A program made the position numbers and the translations under genes. This document shows positions 60,070-64,000 of a stretch of DNA of 64,000 bases, piece by piece (the first letter of the stretch is position 1; each line of letters opens with the position of its first letter). Under the pieces are notes generated by a model that had not been told where the DNA came from, searched no databases, and worked only from the letters and a program-made list of their open reading frames with translations. Where the stretch lies: NCBI RefSeq assembly GCF_000725885.1, contig NZ_JODR01000038.1, positions 28,100 through 92,099 of the forward strand, in the 5' to 3' direction. The stretch is from Streptomyces albus subsp. albus (GTDB taxonomy: Bacteria > Actinomycetota > Actinomycetes > Streptomycetales > Streptomycetaceae).

Positions 60070-62852
60070 CGCAAGAGCAGAGCGCCGAGCGTGGGGGCTC
60101 CCCCACCGAGGTCCCGCCGGGGGCCGGAAGCTCACGGGAAGGCCCGGGGGAAGACACGAGCACCATCGCGGCGCTGACCGCGCAGCGCACGCCAGTGCGC
60201 CTGGCCGACAGGACGTCCATGGGGAGACCAGTGATCACCGCGCGAGCCGCCGCCACCTTCGAACCGGTCGGCAGGTCGGTCGCCACCGCGCGCGGCTTCG
60301 TACGCGACACCCTCCAGGGCTGGGGCCTGGCCGACATCGTCGACGATGCCGTCGTCCTGACCAGCGAACTGGTCACCAACGCCGTGGTGCACGCCGGCAC
60401 GGCCGCCGAGGTGCTGTGCCTGCGCGACGAGGACGGCGTCCGCATCGAGGTGATCGACCGCTACCCCGAACGCGAGCTGCCGCTCCAGGACACCCACCCG
60501 CAGCCCGCAGGCCCCGACCGCGAAGGAGGCCGCGGGCTGCTGCTGTGCTCGGCACTGGCCACCCGCTGGGGCGTCGACTACACCGCCGCCGACAAACGCG
60601 TCTGGTTCCGCCTCGACCTGCCCGAACGCCCGGTCGGCACCCGCACCGCCGGCCCCGCCCTGCCCGACACCGCACTGCCGGTGACCGACGCCAGGGTCCG
60701 GGTCGCCGTCATCCAGGTCGATCGCAGCGGAGCGATCAGCGCCTGGAACGAGGACGCCACCGAACTCTTCGACTACCCGGCCGAACAGGTCGTCGGCAAG
60801 CCCCTCACCGACTTCGCCGCCTGGCCCCACACCCCCGGCACCGGCACCGGCATCGCCGAGGCCCTGCGCCTGTCCCGCTGGGAAGGCTCCTACGGCATGC
60901 GCGGCTCCGACGGCCGCACCATCCCCGTCTACGCCTCCCACCTGCGCGTGAGGGACAGCGACGGCGAGCCCTCCACCGTCTGCCTGCTGGTGCGCGAGCA
61001 CGAACGCGCCGTCCTCCAGTCCCCGCCCCGCGTCCACGGCCACGACAACACCGGCACCGCGGGCGACTCCCAGGAGCAGTCCTCCAGCGACCCCTTCGAG
61101 GTCTTCATCGGCTCCCCGGCCCCCGACGACCTGGACGGCCTCCTCCAGCGCACCGTGGAACGCGCCCGCGACATGCTCGACGGCGACGCCGCCTACCTGC
61201 TGCTGGCCACCGACGACGAGACCGAACTGGAGGTCCGCGCCTCCACCGGGCTGCCCTCCGCACGCCAGCGCTTCGCCCGCGTCCCCGTCGAGACCGGCAG
61301 CGGCCGGTACGGCTCGGCCAGGATGCCCTCCGTCCACGAGGACCTGACCGTCGTACCCGGCGCCGTGCCCCTCCTGGACGGCACCGGCATGCGCTCCGTG
61401 GTCACCGTCCCCCTCAAGGTGGAAGGCCGCCTGACCGGCTCCCTCGGCGTCGCCACCGAAGCCGCCGGCCGCTACACCAACGAGGAGGCACTGCGCCTCC
61501 AGTTCGCCGCCGACCGCATCGCCCTCGCCGTCGAACGAGCCCGCCTCACCGAACTGGAACGGCTCCGGCGCGGCTCCCTCTCCTTCCTCGTCGAGGCCTC
61601 CGACCTGCTCGCCGGCACACTGGACCGCGACCAGACCCTCGCCCTCATGGCGCAGATGACGGTCCCCACCCTCGCCACCTGGTGCGCCGTCTACACCGTC
61701 GCCGACCACGGCTCCGAGCCCCAGCTGTCGTACGTCCTGCACGAGGACGAGGACCGCATCGACAACCTCAAGGCCCTGCTGGTCAAGGTGCCGCCGCCCG
61801 AGCCCGTACCCACCCCCGGCGCCCGCGTGTGGACGGCCCCCTCCGAGGCGGCGCACTCCGCCGCCCTGCGCACCTCACTGCGCAACGTCGTCATGAACGG
61901 CGAGGACCACCACCTCTCCCCCGGCATCACCCTGGCCACCGCCGCCGCCGTCGGCGGGGAGACGGTCGTACTGCCGCTGGTGGCACGCAACCGCGTCATC
62001 GGCATGCTCACCCTCGGCAAACCCACCGACGAACGCTTCCGCCAGGAGATCCTGGAACTCGCCGAGGACCTCTCCCGCAGGGCCGCACTCGCCCTCGACA
62101 ACGCACGCCTCTACTCCGAGCGCACCGCCATCAGCCAGTCCCTCCAGCGCAGCCTCCTGCCGCCCGACCTCCCCGAGATCGAAGGCGGCATCGAACGCGA
62201 GGTCATCTACCGCGCAGCGGGAGAGGGCAACGAGGTCGGCGGCGACTTCTACGACCTCTTCGAGATCGCCGACGGCACCTACGGCTTCGCCATCGGCGAC
62301 GTGTGCGGCACGGGCCCCGAGGCTGCGGCCGTCACCGGTCTCGCCCGGCACGCCCTGCGCCTCCTCGCCCGCGAGGGCCTCAGCGGCCCCGCCGTACTGG
62401 AACGCCTCAACACGGCGATCCTCGACGAGGGCGCCCGCAGCCGCTTCCTCACGCTCCTCTACGGCGAGATGCGCCCCCAGGAGGACGGCAGCGCCGAGTT
62501 GAAGGTCGTGTGCGCCGGCCACCCCCTGCCCCTGCGGCTGCGCCAGGACGGCACCGTCGAGGCCGCTGCGGACCCCCAGCCCCTGCTCGGCGTCATGGAG
62601 GACCTCGAGCTGTACGAGCAGACCGTCGTCCTCGACCCGGGCGACGTCCTGCTGTGCGTGACGGACGGCGTCACCGAACGCCGCGAGGGCACCCGCATGC
62701 TGGGCGACGACGGCCTCGCCGACGTCCTGGCGACCTGCACAGGGCTGAACGCGGGTGCGGTCGCCGCCCGCATCATGCGGGCCGTGGAACGCTTCGCCAG
62801 CGACGCCCCGTCCGACGACATGGCCATCCTCGCGATGCGCGTCCCCGAATGA
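60066..62852 (+). CDS. osaC: Multidomain regulator/phosphatase OsaC
   Basis: 928 residues. Order: RsbW-like HATPase (~60-180: VVLTSELVTNAVVHAG, EGGRGLLLCSALATRWGVD), PAS (~205-310: AVIQVDRSGAISAWNEDATE), GAF (~345-490), second GAF (~510-680), and a PP2C/SpoIIE phosphatase (~700-928: GEGNEVGGDFYDLFEIADGT, GDVCGTGPEAAAVTGLAR, LLCVTDGVTERREG, SDDMAILAM; metal-binding Asp present). In S. coelicolor OsaC restrains sigma-B after osmotic stress. Start GTG 60066 has GGAGG 9 nt upstream. Divergent from osaA; the 295-nt shared region holds both promoters. Confidence 0.9.
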   Translation: MTQEQSAERGGSPTEVPPGAGSSREGPGEDTSTIAALTAQRTPVRLADRTSMGRPVITARAAATFEPVGRSVATARGFVRDTLQGWGLADIVDDAVVLTSELVTNAVVHAGTAAEVLCLRDEDGVRIEVIDRYPERELPLQDTHPQPAGPDREGGRGLLLCSALATRWGVDYTAADKRVWFRLDLPERPVGTRTAGPALPDTALPVTDARVRVAVIQVDRSGAISAWNEDATELFDYPAEQVVGKPLTDFAAWPHTPGTGTGIAEALRLSRWEGSYGMRGSDGRTIPVYASHLRVRDSDGEPSTVCLLVREHERAVLQSPPRVHGHDNTGTAGDSQEQSSSDPFEVFIGSPAPDDLDGLLQRTVERARDMLDGDAAYLLLATDDETELEVRASTGLPSARQRFARVPVETGSGRYGSARMPSVHEDLTVVPGAVPLLDGTGMRSVVTVPLKVEGRLTGSLGVATEAAGRYTNEEALRLQFAADRIALAVERARLTELERLRRGSLSFLVEASDLLAGTLDRDQTLALMAQMTVPTLATWCAVYTVADHGSEPQLSYVLHEDEDRIDNLKALLVKVPPPEPVPTPGARVWTAPSEAAHSAALRTSLRNVVMNGEDHHLSPGITLATAAAVGGETVVLPLVARNRVIGMLTLGKPTDERFRQEILELAEDLSRRAALALDNARLYSERTAISQSLQRSLLPPDLPEIEGGIEREVIYRAAGEGNEVGGDFYDLFEIADGTYGFAIGDVCGTGPEAAAVTGLARHALRLLAREGLSGPAVLERLNTAILDEGARSRFLTLLYGEMRPQEDGSAELKVVCAGHPLPLRLRQDGTVEAAADPQPLLGVMEDLELYEQTVVLDPGDVLLCVTDGVTERREGTRMLGDDGLADVLATCTGLNAGAVAARIMRAVERFASDAPSDDMAILAMRVPE

Positions 62853-62931
62853 TCCGGTGGGCCGGGCCCGGTGAGTACCGGCCCGGCCCACCGCTCCCGC
62901 TCTCCCCCACTCTTCTCACAACGGGGAAAGC

Positions 62932-62964
62932 AAAAGGCCCTCGTCCGGTGGACGAGGGCCTTTT
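62932..62964. terminator. Bidirectional terminator between osaC and tRNA-Thr
   Basis: 15-bp perfect stem AAAAGGCCCTCGTCC/GGACGAGGGCCTTTT with a 3-nt loop. The A run on one side becomes a T run on the other, so it can end both the osaC transcript and the minus-strand tRNA transcript. Confidence 0.9.
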
Positions 62965-62978
62965 CCTGCTTCTCGAAG

Positions 62979-63051
62979 AGCCCCAAAACGGAATCGAACC
63001 GTTGACCTTCTCCTTACCATGGAGACGCTCTGCCGACTGAGCTATTGGGGC
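62979..63051 (-). tRNA. tRNA-Thr (anticodon GGT)
   Basis: 73 nt, all arms pair. Acceptor GCCCCAA with TTGGGGC; anticodon stem TCTCC/GGAGA and loop ATGGTAA giving anticodon GGT (reads ACC/ACU); T-arm AACGG/CCGTT with TTC. Discriminator base T (U); CCA is not encoded. A candidate promoter (TTCGAT-N18-TAAGAT, 63092-63097 and 63068-63073) lies upstream. Confidence 0.97.
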
Positions 63052-63067
63052 GCGGCCAGCGGTAGAG

Positions 63068-63097
63068 ATCTTACCTGATTCCCGGCGCCGGATCGAA
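63068..63097 (-). promoter_or_regulatory. Candidate promoter of tRNA-Thr
   Basis: Minus strand TTCGAT (63092-63097), 18-nt spacer, TAAGAT (63068-63073), 16 nt before the mature 5' end, leaving a short precursor leader. The -35 is imperfect. Confidence 0.45.
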
Positions 63098-63143
63098 CTC
63101 GCGTCGGGCCCCATTGCCGGCCCCGCGGCACCGGCCCCTGTGG

Positions 63144-63854
63144 TCAGCTCGCGCGCTCCCGCAGCAACCCGCCCAGCCCGTTGCACGCCGACACGATGTG
63201 GTGCAGCTCCTTCTTGGTCGTGGCCGCGGACAACGGCAGGGACAGACATTCGTCCGCCGCCCGCTCGGATACCGGCAGCCGCACGGACGCACCGAATTCC
63301 GGCATGAGATGCGCCGGCGTCCGCACCGGCACGCCACACTCCACACCCCGCGCCCGCAACGCCCTGCGGAACGCGTCCCGGTCGGGCCGCCCGTTCCCCG
63401 GCACCCGCACCACGTACTCCGTGAAAGCGTGCTCCGCGCCCCGCTCCACGACCGGCGCCACCACACCCCGAAGGCGACGCCGCAGATAGCCGGCGTACTG
63501 CCGCCGTCGTACCGCGTCGAGCGCATCGGTACGCGGCATGCGCTCCCACTCGACGACGGCCACACCGTGCCGCTCCCCGAGGGCACACAGCGCGGCCATG
63601 TCCGCGCGGCGGCCGAAGAGATGAACCGCCACGACAGCCGCGGTCCGCGACGAGAACGCCTGGCTGACCCCGTCCGGGTCAAGGCAGTACGTGCCGGCGT
63701 CGATGTCCGCGAAGACGGGCCGTGCCCCCAGTTCCTGGACCGCTCGGGCGAGCTGAGCCCCACCGAAGGAGGGCACCACGACCTCGTCCCCGGCCCGGAC
63801 ACCCGCTGCGCTCAACTGTGTTGTCGCCATGGGGGAATCGTGTCCACCCCACAT
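63144..63854 (-). CDS. Shortened DegT/DnrJ/EryC1-like protein lacking the PLP lysine
   Basis: About 236 residues from ATG 63854 (GGAAG close upstream; ATG 63830 is an alternative). Normal members of this aminotransferase family are ~370-400 residues. Here the start of the large domain is present (GVRAGDEVVVPSFGGAQLAR, RPVFADIDAGTYCLDPDGVS, AAVVAVHLFGRRADMAALCA) and the small domain end (FTEYVVRVPGNGRPDRDAFR, RGVECGVPVRTPAHLM), but the central segment with the PLP-binding Lys is missing. HGVAVVE runs almost directly into the C-terminal part. The protein is therefore unlikely to be an aminotransferase. I recall similar short proteins at this place in other streptomycetes, so it seems a conserved variant rather than a fresh pseudogene. 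Function unknown. Confidence 0.75.
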   Translation of the reverse strand: MWGGHDSPMATTQLSAAGVRAGDEVVVPSFGGAQLARAVQELGARPVFADIDAGTYCLDPDGVSQAFSSRTAAVVAVHLFGRRADMAALCALGERHGVAVVEWERMPRTDALDAVRRRQYAGYLRRRLRGVVAPVVERGAEHAFTEYVVRVPGNGRPDRDAFRRALRARGVECGVPVRTPAHLMPEFGASVRLPVSERAADECLSLPLSAATTKKELHHIVSACNGLGGLLRERAS

Positions 63855-63879
63855 GAACTTCCGGTGACAGCACATAAAA

Positions 63880-63919
63880 AAGTCGTGGTCCCTGAACTGG
63901 TGTTCAGGGACCACGACTT
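63880..63919 (-). terminator. rRNA-operon terminator
   Basis: 18-bp perfect stem AAGTCGTGGTCCCTGAAC and complement with a 4-nt loop, followed on the minus strand by six T. Only ~11 nt after the 5S 3' end. A textbook intrinsic terminator, unusual in this genome for its long T-run. Confidence 0.95.
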
Positions 63920-63929
63920 CACAAAGAGT

Positions 63930-64000
63930 CCGGCGGCGTCCTACTCTCCCACACGCTCCCGCATGCAGTACCATCGGCGCTGTAAGGCTTAGCTTCCGGG
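63930..64000 (-). rRNA. rrf: 5S ribosomal RNA, 3' part
   Basis: The minus strand reads CCCGGAAGCTAAGCC, CAGCGCCGATGGTACTGC and GTGGGAGAGTAGGACGCC, the conserved 3' half of bacterial 5S rRNA. About 71 nt lie in the window; the 5' half and presumably 23S and 16S lie beyond the right edge. The 3' end is placed within a few nt. Confidence 0.95.

Noticed and set aside
62979..63140. tRNA-Thr as a possible integration site for a mobile element
   Set aside because: No integrase, no duplicated tRNA 3' end and no foreign-looking segment on either side.

Overview
The window looks like a piece of a Streptomyces chromosome. It is very GC-rich, with near-universal G/C third positions, many GTG starts (one probable TTG), Ala/Pro-rich low-complexity tails and ATGA/GTGA gene overlaps. 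From memory (no search was run), the gene order matches, inverted, the Streptomyces coelicolor core from the osaC/osaA/osaB osmoregulators through ftsK, rimO-pgsA-cinA-clgR, lhr, recA-recX, gluABCD/gluRK, miaB, miaA-dapF, rshA and hflX to an IucA/IucC siderophore locus. Most of it is conserved core chromosome. I see no insertion sequence, prophage, CRISPR array or integrated element.

Layout. 1-5029 (-): NRPS-independent siderophore locus with two IucA/IucC synthetases (the second cut by the window edge) around a GNAT acyltransferase. 5333-7879 (+): two tandem paralogous trypsin-fold lipoproteins. 8065-16541 (-): hflX, a short M1 peptidase, rshA, dapF, a membrane protein and miaA. 16724-17450 (+): two small proteins, one an MT0933-type 'antitoxin'. 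17388-21236 (-): a dioxygenase-like gene that appears to have lost its C-terminus, a 0.7-kb gap, miaB and an RsbW-like ATPase. 21381-28353: an orphan TAXI binding protein, the GluR/GluK two-component system and the gluABCD glutamate importer. 28576-35041: an FAD monooxygenase, recX-recA with an SOS-type promoter, a frameshifted AI-2E-family membrane protein, DUF3046 and a toroid-fold protein. 35095-45164: AraC-azlC-azlD, lhr, MarR, nei2, an SDR and a small membrane protein. 45552-53125 (-): clgR, cinA, pgsA, rimO, a RodZ-like gene and ftsK. 53203-62852: osaB, osaA and divergent osaC. 62979-64000 (-): tRNA-Thr(GGT), a shortened DegT-like gene, a strong rRNA terminator and the 3' end of 5S rRNA, so an rrn operon continues past the right edge.

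How the genes work together. There are four functional groups: (i) iron acquisition at the left edge; (ii) glutamate sensing and uptake (GluK/GluR beside gluABCD, plus a TAXI protein convergent with gluK); (iii) genome maintenance and translation quality (recA/recX, lhr+nei2, ftsK, miaA/miaB, rimO, hflX, clgR); (iv) stress control (rshA for (p)ppGpp; OsaA/B/C for osmotic stress and sigma-B).

Most worth a second look: the TAXI/GluRK arrangement, the DegT-like protein lacking the catalytic centre beside the rrn terminator, the long repeat-bearing N-terminus of the upstream siderophore synthetase, two broken-looking genes (17388-18242 and 32456-33819), the repeat-bearing gap at 18273-19004, and several genes with a -10 element just upstream of the start codon, suggesting leaderless mRNAs.
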